Of a DNA stretch of 64,000 bases, positions 9,246 through 20,692 are shown one piece after another. A model generated the notes under the pieces. It was not told the origin of the DNA, made no database searches, and saw only the letters and a list, made by a program, of their open reading frames with translations. The translations under genes were made by a program, and so were the position numbers. Source of the stretch: Drosophila miranda. Its lineage: Eukaryota; Arthropoda; Insecta; Diptera; Drosophilidae. How positions within the stretch are numbered: position 1 is the first letter of the stretch; each line of letters opens with the position of its first letter. The stretch covers positions 13,684,001 through 13,748,000 of the forward strand of contig NC_046676.1 of NCBI RefSeq assembly GCF_003369915.1, given 5' to 3'.

Positions 9246-10352
9246 ACGAGGGGGAACGTTGTGAGTTGCTGCGGAGACCGCAACTCTACATTTATACCCG
9301 ATACTTAGTCAGTATGGCTCTCCTCCGGCAGACGCCGCTAATATTAAACGACACGACAAAGAGAGAGACAGAAAATCAGTCTGAGCTTGTCGTCGGGCGC
9401 TGCGTGGCCACTGCAAATTGATTTCTTGCTTTTGGCTACAAAAATAATCCGATCTGATCCAGATTCAGCCATCTGATAGATATGGTCATTATCTATGATT
9501 CTGCGTTTTTAGTTTTCTCTAATGTGCAATATTGTGGATGCAACAGATTTTCGTCCTTTGTGGGGGCGGAAGGGGGTGGGGCGAAATTCTGAGATATACG
9601 TTTTATAGTGAGATCTAACAGAACTGCGGATACCAAATTTGGTTACTCTAGCCTTAATAGTCTCTGAGATTTGTGGATGCCCCAGATTTTCGTCCTTTGC
9701 GGGGGCGGAATGGGGTGTGGCGAAATTTGGACACGAAACGGTCAAGGTGCGATATCACAGGAGTGTGGATACCAAATTTGGTTGCTCTGGCTCTTATAGG
9801 TTCTGAGATCCTTGAACTCATATTTTGCAATTGGCAAAACCGACCATGAAACCTGTGTGTTAGAGAGAGACAGAGCGAGAAAGAATGAAATTATTTTCTT
9901 GATTCTGGCTATAATAATTATACGATCTGGTTGAGATTTTACACTCTAAAACATATTTTTTTGGTTTTTTGGTTTTATCGTATCTTTAAAAATGTGGATT
10001 CCAAAGATTTTCGTCTTTTGTGGGGGCGGAAGTGGGCGGGGCGAAGTTTTGTAGCAGTGACATATTACAGAAGTCTGGATTCAAAACATCGTTGCTCTAG
10101 CTCTTATAGTCTTTGAGCACTAGGCGCTGAAGGGGACGGACAGACGGACGGACGGACGGACGGACGGACGGACAGACGGACAGACGGACAGACAGACAGA
10201 CAGACAGGGCTCAACCGACTCGGCTATTGATGCTGATCAAGAATATATATACTTTATGGGGTCGGAAACGATTCCTTCTGGACGTTACACACATCCACTT
10301 TTACCACAAATCTAATATACCCCAATACTCATTTGAGTATCGGGTATAAAAA
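9246..10352 (+). mobile_element. DINE-1/INE-1-type Helentron, long form (copy B)
   Basis: It has the same ends as copy A: AACGAGGGGGAACG plus hairpin at the left, TATCGGGTATAAAAA at the right. It carries about 450 bp of extra interior. That interior contains three copies of a unit reading GTGGAT, then GATTTTCGTC, then GGGGGCGGAA, near 9535-9590, 9672-9730 and 9991-10050. The GGAC/AGAC minisatellite (about 10137-10206) is longer than in the other copies. No protein-coding capacity is visible. Confidence 0.85.
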
Positions 10353-11037
10353 GGGAGCTACTCTTTGGGTCAAAGAACTAAGGCCATTCAACTAGGGCCA
10401 ACCTATAGTGTTATATAGTTATATTTATGAGACAGTTATCTACCATTACCATTGAAAATCTGTCAATCGAATGCATCGAGCTTATTGGAATAAGCTGAAT
10501 ACAGATACATGCCTTCGAGCTGTTTTGATATTCATAAGAGATGTAGATGCCCAGAGAGCATTCCATTTAAAGTTTGTAAGCTTTCACAATTCATGTGGTG
10601 CATACACATGTACATATATGTACATGTTGTTTACTCATAAAATGCAATTAAGTAAATGTGGGCAAATGGGGATCCTGATGAGATGAGAAATTGCTGGGGA
10701 ATTGTGTTCGTACTCTGCTCTCTGGGGCTCAAATGAATGTGGTCTGGGGTGGTTCTAGAAGGGTTTTAGGGTGCATCTAGATGGGTTTGGGGGAGCAAAT
10801 GCAAAACGAACTCGCTGCAGTTCGAATAGTCGAAGATATGTTCAAGTTCTGCTTAGGTTTAATGAGCAAAGCTCTTCTGTTTGCAGCTTGTACATACTCG
10901 TATGTTGGTTTTAGTCAGAAATACTGTTAATACTTGTTGAAATATATATTCTAGCTTGATTCTGAAATGTTCTAAGTAAATAGGACCGTGTGTGCAGAAA
11001 TTGTTGGGAGCGTGGTGATTCATAGGCTATAAATTTA
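10353..11037. other. Spacer between two DINE-1 copies
   Basis: Unique-looking sequence of about 0.7 kb with no gene visible. Confidence 0.5.
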
Positions 11038-11664
11038 ACGAGGGGGAACGTTGTGAGTTGCTGCGGAGACCGCAACTCTACATTTATACCCGATACTTAG
11101 TCAGTATGGCTCTCCTCCGGCAGACGCCGCTAATATTAAACGACACGACAAAGAGAGAGACAGAAAATCAGTCTGAGCTTGTCGTCGGGCGCTGCGTGGC
11201 CACTGCAAATTGATTTCTTGCTTTTGGCTACAAAAATGATCCGATCTGATCCAGATTCAGCCATCTGATAGATATGGTCATTATCTATGATTCTGCGTTT
11301 TTAGTTTTCTCGAATGTGCAATATTGTGGATGCCACAGATTTTCGTCCTTTGTGGGGGCGGAAGTGGGCGGGGCGAAGTTTTGAAATATTTTTGTAGCAG
11401 TGACATATCACAGAAGTCTGGATCCAAAACATCGTTGCTCTAGCTCTTATAGTCTTTGAGCACTAGGCGCTGAAGGGGACGGACAGACGGACGGACGGAC
11501 AGACGGACAGACAGACAGGGCTCAATCGACTCGGCTATTGATGCTGATCAAGAATATATATACTTTATGGGGTCGGAAACGATTCCTTCTGGACGTTACA
11601 CACATCCACTTTTACCACAAATCTAATATACCCCAATACTCATTTTGAGTATCGGGTATAAAAA
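11038..11664 (+). mobile_element. DINE-1/INE-1-type Helentron, short form (copy C)
   Basis: By eye nearly the same as copy A over its whole length, with a shorter GGACAGAC array (about 11479-11517). The outermost bases match those of copies A and B, and flanking sequences differ, which fixes the ends. Confidence 0.85.
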
Positions 11665-12344
11665 TCTGTTCCATGACTAGAGAACATACATATTAAAATA
11701 GAGAAACATTTATAACAATGCTAATCAATGTTTAATACAAATGAGAGTCTGAAATAGAGAGAACAATAGTGGGATGAACAGAGCATAAAATAGGAAAAAG
11801 AATGGCAATCAGAGGTATCAGAAAATAATTCAACTCGCCTCAGTTAATTAGCCCACAAATAACGTCAAAGGTAAAATGTGCTGGCCAAGTGCGAGGATAC
11901 CGCAAACACGCACAATTTAGATTTGTATTGATGTGATGGATAAACATTTGTCTAAAATCGAATTTGGACATTAATTAAATGCCCATTTGCGGCGGAATAG
12001 ATAGATGGCACTGATGGATAAACGAATTACATGGAAACGAGCCTGGAAGCACGCAGATGAGTGTGAATTTCCGCACTAATTAACATGCGCTTTGATACGT
12101 TTGGTTATTATTATATTTTATTGGTACGTTTGATACTAAATGATGGTTTCCAGACCGCGGACAGCCCACTGTTATGTGAATCGAAATGAGTTCTGTTTTG
12201 GTTTTGGTTTCGTCCTGCTGCTTGCCGAGTGGTATCCGGTTCTCAAGTGCTGCGCGGCGTTGCATCCGACCTTGAGCTGGTGCTGCCCACTCCCCCAAGG
12301 CTTAGCTCCGAGTCCACACAAACACCCCCTCGGCTGGCCTGCAC
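11665..12344. other. 3' flank of CSN7
   Basis: No gene seen. A minus-strand poly(A) signal (TTTATT on the plus strand, about 12117-12122) lies roughly 220 bp past the CSN7 stop and could end its transcript. Confidence 0.45.
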
Positions 12345-15300
12345 TCACTTGCTGAACTTCAGACCAACTGCAAGGAAAAAGTGTGACAAAATAATTAATG
12401 GCAAAGTTCCTACTTAATGAGAAAGTCATTAAAGTTGTGCCATGGAAAGTAGGCGTTCTGTAAAGCGATTTCGCTGAGAATTTGCATTTGTTTGGATTAC
12501 CAACCTCCAGCATTTCGCTGAGCCTTCATCTTGGAGGGCTTCTTGCGAAGGTCCGCCAAACTCAATCCGCCGCTGCCGCTGGGTCCATGGGTGTCGATCT
12601 GCATGTTCTCATCACTGTCCGAGGCCTGACTCTTCAGCATTTTCTTCAAATTAATCAGCTGGAAACGAGGGAGTAAGCATAAGCCTCGGATCAATAGGAG
12701 GTTCTAATCTGAGATAGTGTACTCACATCTTGCTCTACACGATCCTTGTTGAACAGTCGCTTGGATTTCTCGGAATTGGCGTACTTAATCTGGTTTTCAA
12801 TGCACATGGAGACGCCGTCGCAGGAGTTGACCCAGGCCTGGAGAGTCTCGACAATCTTGCCAGTGTTGCCGGGTGGTAGGTCCCGACCCTGGGCGTACTC
12901 CACCTCAAGAATGCGTGTGTTCTGGAACAGTTTGCCATGAATGATGTCTGAAAACGGAACATAAAAACGGAAATTTAATAAGTTTTCCTCGGCTTTTCCG
13001 TCGCATATATAAGTAGTCCCCTAAGCGTCTTGTCAACTTCTCTCTGACTAATTGCCCAGAACGAACACTGTCTGAAGTTGGCAAGAGTGTGAAGCGTGAA
13101 GTGGCAGCATTGGAGTGCAGTGAAAACGCCCAGCGACAAGCCAACACCATGCCCAGGATTACAGTTTTCCTTCGACATTCACAAGTGGGCACTCGTTGAC
13201 GCGCCCCAGACCTCAGTCGAAGAGTTGTTTGGTGAAACCGGAACTGCAAACTTTTTTATTCAACTGCCTATCCACCTGCCTGTCGAGCCTGTTGAGTGCT
13301 CAAAACCAGCGTTTCACAAACGCATTTGAGACTTGTTCGTTTAAAAACCATAGGGGGATTTATTCGTAATGGCGATTTTTGGTTTGGGTAAACCTTTTAG
13401 AGATGCCTTTTACAGATGACATGTGACATTGCAGATGGAAATTCGTTGAAAAATGTTCTCGGACTGGATGGTTGTAGTTTTTGTTTACCAGGCACACATA
13501 GAGCCCTTCATATACTGCACAAATTCGGTTACAAATAAAACTCTTCGTGCAAGGTCTCGAATTTCCAAAAAGTGTTATTTAAGCTGTCACAGAATCCTTA
13601 ACTAATTAAACAATGGGATTAGCCCGAGTGCTCCCATATTTGCCAGGCACTCAATCAATCTCTCCTTTCCTTCCCAAATGGGAGTAATCCCACCAGGCCA
13701 CCCCAAATCAATTAAACTGATTAGGAAACTGCTTCCACAGACTGCAGCCCCCATATAATAAATAATCAAACAACGGCATCGAATCCAAACCGAAACGAAA
13801 ATGCCGAATACTGGAAAGTGGAGACACGTATACAATATACGTTATCCGGGCAATCAAATACAAGTGCTTTCACTTTTCCTTTGGATATTTTAAGGCTACG
13901 TCTAGTGTAGCGATTAGCTTTGTCAAATTACTGTTTCTGTTGGTCAACTCTATTGCCAAATACGACTCCAGGGGACGTAATCCGGCAAATGCACTCTGAG
14001 GCATTGCTACAAGAGTGTAATTAATTTGAAACTGAAATGTTTGCTGCCTGTTTCAAATTTGTTTTAAAGAGGAACTTAAATTTATATCTGGCAGATTAGG
14101 CGGAGATCTTCGTCAGTCAGGCTCACAGGATTCGGGGATTGTGCTTTGTGAACCGATTCATAAAACTACAGCATCAACTTCCCAAGTCATGGAAAATGGT
14201 TGGCTTTCCCTCTATAACTGTTTTCTGTTTCGGCCATAACTAAGCCGAAGTTAAGCCCTTAAGCGCTTTTTCCCCCAGCTGACTTTACGACCACTTGTCC
14301 CATAACGGGTACACAGGACCAGAACTCGCACTCGGACTAGGACCAGGACCAGGACCAGGACCAGGACCAGGACCAAGTTTTTATACCAGATATTTAAAAT
14401 GAGTATTGGGGTATATTAGATTTGTGGTAAAAGTGGATGTGTGTAACGTCCAGAAGGAATCGTTTCCGACCCCATAAAGTATATATATTCTTGATCAGCA
14501 TCAATAGCCGAGTCGATTGAGCCCTGTCTGTCTGTCCGTCTGTCCGTCCGTCCGTCTGTCCGTCCCCTTCAGCGCCTAGTGCTCAAAGACTATAAGAGCT
14601 AGAGCAACGATGTTTTGGATCCAGACTTCTGTGATATGTCACTGCTACAAAAATATTTCAAAACTTCGCCCCGCCCACTTCCGCCCCCACAAAGGACGAA
14701 AATCTGTGGCATCCACATTTTTAAAGATACGATAAAACCAAAACCGAAGAATCGTAGAGGATGACTATATGTTCTAGAGTGTAAAATCTCAACCAGATCG
14801 TATAATTATTATAGCCAGAATCAAGAAAATAATTTCATTCTTTCTCGCTCTGTCTCTCTCTAACACACAGGTTTCATGGTCGGTTTTGCCAATTGCAAAA
14901 TATGAGTTCAAGGATCTCAGATCCTATAAGAGCCAGAGCAACCAAATTTGGTATCCACACTCCTGTGATATCGCACCTTGACCGTTTCGTGTCCAAATTT
15001 CGCCACACCCCCTTCCGCCCCCGAAAAGGACGAAAATCTGGGGCATCCTCAAATCTCAGAGACTATTAAGGCTAGAGTAACCAAATTTGGTATCCGCACT
15101 TCTGTTAGATCTCACTATAAAACGTATATGTCAGAATTTCGCCCCACCCCCTTCCGCCCCCACAAAGGACGAAAATCTGTTGCATCCACAATATTGCACA
15201 TTAGAGAAAACTAAAAACACAGAATCATAGATAATGACCATATCTATCAGATGGCTGAATCTAGATCAGATCGGATCAGATTTGTAGCCAAAAGCAAGAA

Positions 15301-18300
15301 ATCAATTTGCAGTGGCAACGCAGCGCCCGACGACAAGCTCAGACTGATTTTCTGTCTCTCTCTTTGTCGTGTCGTTTAATATTAGCGGCGTCTGCCGGAG
15401 GAGAGCCATACTGACTAAGTATCGGGTATAAATGTAGAGTTGCGGTCTCCGCAGCAACTCACAACGTTCCCCCTCGTTTTCTTTATGGCCCAGACTTGTG
15501 ACATAAATATTCAATGAAATATGCTAAAAATTCGCACGCTGATTCAATTCAATTTCGCTAACACTCTTTAAGTGATTTGGTTTGACAAATTGTCAAACAT
15601 ATTTTTAATTAGCTTGAGAGCAAATTGAATTTGATGCCACAAGTAGGCGACGAATAATTGAAAAACATGAGCAGACGAGCAGATGGATGTCGGATTGGAT
15701 ATGATTGGAATGAAGATGGGAATGGGGATGGGTTGGACTGTGCTGGATGGGGGATGCGGGATGGGAGCCACAAAAGCTGTAAAATTTTGTAAGTCATTTT
15801 CGCGTTGACATGTGTCTTGTCTCGCCTGCTGGCGCCTCTCCCTAGCCAGCGCCGGAGGCTCCGTGCATGTCACAGAATGCGGGCTGTGGGCTTTGGGCTG
15901 CGGGCTGCGAATTTTTGCTGCGGTTTTTTTCCTGTTGCGTGGCACGAAACGCGAAGCGAATACAATCAATCATGCTTACTGCTGGGCCCACAAATTCTGG
16001 AAAAAAACCGTTGACGGACAGCGAAATGAATCGCCTGAGTGGGCCGTCGACGGCTGTTGTTGTGGCTGGGGCTGTAGCTGCCGTTGCGGTTGCGGCTGTT
16101 GATACAGTTTTGAGGGATATAAAATTGTTAAAGCCTCCACCCTTATACGAGTATTGTATTCATAATTGGCAGCAGGCCCGTGCAGGCATATATACTATAG
16201 TTAAGACCTCTCCTGTGTCTCTGGCTAAGGCCACGTTAAATAACCAGTGCAATCTCCGGAGAGCGCAAATTTCTCTCAGGTTGCGCACCTGTCGCCGACA
16301 GCTTTGCATTTTCCTCGGGTGCGCCGTCGTCTCCGCACCTGGCGCAATAAAACAGAACTTATTAATTGAAATTTTACACAAAGACCAGCAGCGGGTGGCA
16401 GTGTCAGTAGGGCGTAGGACAAAGTCGACAGATAAATTTAACAACGCCTAACCTCAAGGGCGGGAGCTAACGGGAAACTTCTGCCATCAATATGAAGTCG
16501 CGGGAACTATGGCAAAGTTTTCACCTAAAACTGACTGAAAGTGCTCGGCGAAGACAACGACGACCTCACAGAGAGCTTAGCATCCTCCGAAAAAAGTTTC
16601 GCCCGCCAAGTAACAGGCATATGCCGGAGGCATCCAAAACTAAGAAATTCAGGAATGGAGTAATCAGAAACAGCTGCGCAATCAAAGTACACCGGCTTTA
16701 AGAAGGGGCGGTGCCAGACGAATGGGTAAGGGGATGCAGCCGCCAAATGGAGCCTGTAACGAAGGACAAACTTGCAATCAGCAGGAAGACAGCTTGGATC
16801 TGGGAACAGATAATGCACTTTGGGAAACACCCAGAAATACTTGCAGATCCTAAATGGATCCGAGTCCTTCATTGTGTTTTTGTGTTTCATGGATATGTTT
16901 TCCCTTCGATAGACTCGAATTAATAATCTGTTTTTGCATTCAATTTTCATTGAATGCAGGTGAAATTTGAACTGCTTTTTCGACAGATAATATACAGATT
17001 ACGAAACGGTGCAAGCCGATTGAAATTTGTTGGTTGAAACAAGTGTAAAGTGCTCTCTTGCGTCAGTAAAACATCTGAATGTTTTCAGGGTTTCTTTTTT
17101 TTTGTTTTGTTTTTTTTCTGCTTTTCTGAATTGCAAATCCCCATAGAACCACAAAGCACAAGAAAAAAAAATAGAGGTAGAACTTGAGGCCATCTCACAA
17201 AGACGCTCTTGAGCACCTAGAATTATGCGGAACTTTCCTTTGACATAAAGGCTTTCAAAAGAAATTAAAGCCTGCGCCCCGCCAAGAGGAGAACCATGCC
17301 CGAAAACTGCTCACAGGCCCAAGGCTCAGGCCCAGACCATTCCACACACGCAATATGTCAGAAACAGCGCGCAGTGCTCTGAGCAAAGGATGATGCCGGT
17401 GGCGGAAACAACTTTTGTGGCATGTACCACGGTGCAATGGAATTCACGAGTTTACGAGCATTTTCGCCTATTTTACAGCCGCTGTTCGGATTCGGATGCT
17501 GCTGATGCAGGCGGTATTGCGCCATCATGAGTTATTCTTCGCTGGGAAAACATTTTCAAATTTGCGCGGATATTAAAAACCGCTCAAGTGTCTGCTGATG
17601 CTGATACCCTAAAGCGTTAGCATGCTGCATATTCCTTAATGGAGTGTTTCTAGAGCAGTCGTAGTGTTCTGCTGCAAATCGAACTCGATTTCTGAATTAG
17701 ATTTCTTGTGAAGCGATTTTCACATGTACTCTTTCGCTTTGAGACGAAAAATTAATGTTTAAATCAGGAGCCAACCAAACAAAATCCACTACTAGATCAA
17801 GGACCAACGGTCCAACGGCTTTCAAGTGAATTTCAATTATAGAAAGCATTTAGTTACCATATCCTCCCCCTGCCCATCCAGCATTCCAGGCCTCCCTCCC
17901 CAAGCCAAATGCTTCGCTAATGCCAGACGGAGCAGCATTAATGAGAACGCAAACAAAGAGCCACCTGCCCTGCAGCCAGGGGCGGGCCGTTTCCCGTTCT
18001 CCATTCTCTCCAACTACATTAAATTGCGATGTCAGATTACAACGTCTAATGCTATGGTACTGATTTCGCATTTCGAATTTCAGGTAGCATCTGCCCCTTG
18101 CCCTGCTCTGGTGGATGGCTGATGGCCCAATGATGGCTATCATAATATAAATCTCAGTCGTGTTGGGGCGGGAATCGCTAGGATTTGGAAGCAATTAGAA
18201 GGGGCGCAGGTGCTAGGGCGCAGACGCCCACTCACACTTCGTCCATTCAGGTCGAGGGGCCTGACCAGATCGAGATAAAGATACAGATACCTGGGAAATG

Positions 18301-20535
18301 TTATTTATGAGACAGTTGGCCGTGAGGCATAAGGCGTTGATTTGTCACTTTGTTTGCTCGGATAATGGACAGCGAAAGATTCCATTAAAATTTTTTAGCA
18401 TGTTATTTGCTTTGCTTTGACCACCCTCTGGGCAGGCAGCGCTCTCCGGCGCTCTCTCCTCACTCTGGTTTACCCGGATTCAATTACGAGTATTTGGCAA
18501 CGTTTTCATAGTTCTGGTCAGGCACCCATGGCTCTGGCCATGCTCGAATTCCGGCGGCAAATCAACTGCACTAACAATCGTGTCGGAGACCGAAGTGCTT
18601 GAAACACAGCACTTGCCACAAGCCTCTTCCCCATTCCGATGCAGTCCATTCCGACGCTTCGCCTGACCAATATTGCTGCAGCTTAGACTAGTGTCGGTTT
18701 ATTTTTGTTTCGGTACACATGTTCTATGGTCGCCAAGCTGAAAGATCAACACCACCAACAAGTTTTGCAACAGAGCTTACTGGCGCATTCTGTATGTAAA
18801 TATGAATGTGTGGGGTCCGGGACTCGAGGGCTTTACAACTAACCATCCAACAGTTTGGTTGTTGTTTTTGATTTACGGCCTTAAGCAAACAGTTGCAGTG
18901 TGGTAGAAAACAAAGTGGCCACTATGTAAACTGCGGATTTTTGAGAGGCGCAAAGATTTATTGAAGCTGTCATGTGGAGGAGCACAGCCCAACCACCTCA
19001 CATTCAGTTTAATAAATGTAGAAAACAGGAAAACAAAATAAAAAATTGCGCTGAGAGAATTCGAAGTTGATAGTTGAATCGGATGCGAATTTGGAGCTGT
19101 ATAGATTACACCTACATTCAATCTCAATTAGAGCTGGTACAACAAACCCTTGGATGTTCCATAGTAAATTCATCAAACTTAAATATTCTGCTTTCCGGTT
19201 TGAATACCTTTCAATATACAAATTCCACAAATACGAAACATGAACATCAATTGGCTGTAGTTAAAATCCATTCGTTTTTGAACAAAACAGATTGAATCAC
19301 CATCAGTGCCGACATGCTGCGAGGCATAAGCTCCAACGAGCAATCATTGAGGCAAAAGTGTTCATCCAGCTGTCGTTGCTGAAACGCCGTAAAAACTTAT
19401 CTGCATAGTGGGAGGATGAAGCGAGGCGCCAGCAACTGGTGGCAGGTGGCTGGGGCCTATCTCCCCGCGTCACTTAATGAATCCGGCAAAAGAAAGCACC
19501 CGTCACAGTCCAGTCGATGGCACAGCCATCTATTTTTTTAAACTGGGGCGCCAGGACGCGTCAGCTGTCCCGGCTAATCAAGTGCACTGCTCCTGTGAGC
19601 AGGGGCGGACTGGAAATTTATGTGATGGTTGCCTTCACAAATGCTAACTAAGGCTCCTCCGCCATTTGTTAGTTACTGTGTTTCTCGTGAAAAAATTAGC
19701 ATTTGATTTAATTATGCAAAATATGATGAGAAATTATACTGCCACCCACCAGACAAGGGTGGCCATGAAATGGAGAATTTCTCGTCTGTGTGTCCGGTTT
19801 CCGTGAATTGTGAGAGCAGTTAAGACAATAGCCCGCCCGCATAAACGTGACCAAGGTTAAGAACAAGTTGAAGGCTCCTAATTGCACCTGATGTCTAGGC
19901 AGACAAGCCAAATGTCTGCTGCCGCCGTCTGGGCTAATGTTTACGTAAACTTTTTCAATTAACTTTCAACTGAAAGCGTCTCTGCAGAAGTTCTGCTGTT
20001 GACCGACTCGACGGCAAGCCTTTGCTTACCCGCATAAATTGCCTCGATGATGATGTCCTCCAGATGACGCACATTATCGATTTCCAGTTCGCTCTGGAGC
20101 AGGGCGTATGGAATGCTCTTCGTCTTGATGGCCAGTGACACGATGGTCAGGTGCTGCAGCTTCTTTTGCATGGCTGGGTTCAGTTCGATGTAGTCTCCGA
20201 GGTTGGCGCGGTATTCCTTGTATGTGCCATAGGCGAACAGGTTCAGAGTGTTGTAGTATTTTGCGTCGGGACCATCTTTAAGCTGTGCAAGCAAACAAAG
20301 TTATCAAAGGTCAGAGATACTTCCCGCAAGGTGCCAATCAATCACAAACCTCCGCCACATTGGGCTCCACGAGCAGCTCCCCGAAAACGAAGACATTCGG
20401 TGCCTCCAGCACCTGCTTCAGCACGTCCAGCAGCGCGGGGCCAGTGGCGTTCTTGGCCAGCACGCAGAACTTCTCCAGGAAAGTCTCCTTGCTCTTGCTC
20501 GGTTCCTCGGTTCCAAGAAGCATGTCTTGAGTCAT
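12345..20535 (-). CDS. CSN7: COP9 signalosome subunit 7
   Basis: Subunit of the COP9 signalosome, which removes Nedd8 from cullin-RING ubiquitin ligases. Coding exons: 20350-20535, 20030-20282, 12727-12947, 12505-12658 and 12345-12367. All junctions are GT-AG (first donor GTTTGT), phases agree, and the total is 278 residues, as expected for fly CSN7. The N-terminus is MTQDMLLGTEEPSKSKE. Helical repeats and the PCI domain span about residues 20-165, with KDGPDAKYYNTLNLFAYGTY, YALLQSELEIDNVRHLEDII and, across the big intron, IYA|DIIHGKLFQNTRILEVEYA (Asp split G|AC). Residues 170-225 form a coiled-coil tail, followed by an acidic/Ser region and a basic end, KKPSKMKAQ, closing in GLKFSK. Intron 2 (12948-20029) is about 7.1 kb and contains a DINE-1 element; the other three are 67-137 bp. 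A DRE lies about 80 bp upstream of the ATG. Confidence 0.95.
13006..13035 (+). promoter_or_regulatory. Candidate TATA/initiator pair inside CSN7 intron 2
   Basis: On the strand opposite CSN7, TATATAAG (13006-13013) is followed 29 nt later by TCAACT. The first downstream ATG (13148) opens only 16 codons. It could be a small nested transcription unit or chance. Confidence 0.2.
14334..14376 (+). repeat. Minisatellite, unit GGACCA (about 7 copies)
   Basis: Tandem hexamers (first copy GGACTA) abut the 3' end of the inverted DINE-1 element at 14378. They lie in CSN7 intron 2. Confidence 0.9.
14378..15478 (-). mobile_element. DINE-1/INE-1-type Helentron, long form, inverted (copy D)
   Basis: Reverse-oriented copy inside CSN7 intron 2, in the same transcriptional sense as CSN7. 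Its 5' end (AACGAGGGGGAACG and the GAGTTGC/GCAACTC hairpin) is at the right, and its GGTATAAAAA end is at the left. It shares with copy B the long interior with three GATTTTCGTC/GGGGGCGGAA units. Just inside its 3' end it reads ATATCTGGTATAAAAA instead of the usual ATCGGGTATAAAAA. Confidence 0.85.
15479..20029. other. Rest of CSN7 intron 2
   Basis: About 4.5 kb of intron without a convincing gene on either strand. The longest open frame (15867-16451, plus) is driven by TG/CG-rich low-complexity sequence near 16045-16110, and its protein matches nothing I know. Enhancers or non-coding RNAs cannot be excluded. Confidence 0.5.
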
Positions 20536-20615
20536 TTTAATGGTTTAATTCTATGGTTTTTTGGCAAAACAAAACCGGGATCTTTGTGTTTTATTTTGGT
20601 TAGAGATGTGCGAGA

Positions 20616-20623
20616 TATCGATA
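20616..20623. promoter_or_regulatory. DRE (TATCGATA) upstream of CSN7
   Basis: Perfect palindromic DNA replication-related element about 80 bp upstream of the CSN7 ATG. DREF binds this motif in many Drosophila housekeeping promoters, and I see no TATA box nearby. This fits a constitutive promoter for CSN7. Confidence 0.75.
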
Positions 20624-20639
20624 GGTCCGACTGTCAAAA

Positions 20640-20692
20640 ATATACTGAAATATACCATCTAATTTTCGAAATATACCGTAAACATACCGATG
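20640..20692. repeat. Array of ATATACC/ATATACT motifs next to the CSN7 promoter
   Basis: Four related short motifs (ATATACTG, ATATACCA, ATATACCG, CATACCG) are spaced 10-22 bp apart just upstream of the DRE. They read GGTATAT-like on the CSN7 strand. Their function is unknown to me. Confidence 0.5.

Noticed and set aside
9509..9745. 78-codon frame in DINE-1 copy B, with a near-identical frame in copy D (14978-15214).
   Set aside because: It arises from internal repeats of a non-autonomous element and resembles no transposase.
14334..14376. Regular GGACCA repeat that might suggest an array such as a CRISPR.
   Set aside because: Six-base head-to-tail units without spacers, in a fly intron; a simple minisatellite.
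15867..16451. 194-codon plus-strand frame in CSN7 intron 2.
   Set aside because: Low-complexity Val/Ala section from GCTGTTGCGG-type repeats, no known domain, and overlapping frames of similar length nearby.
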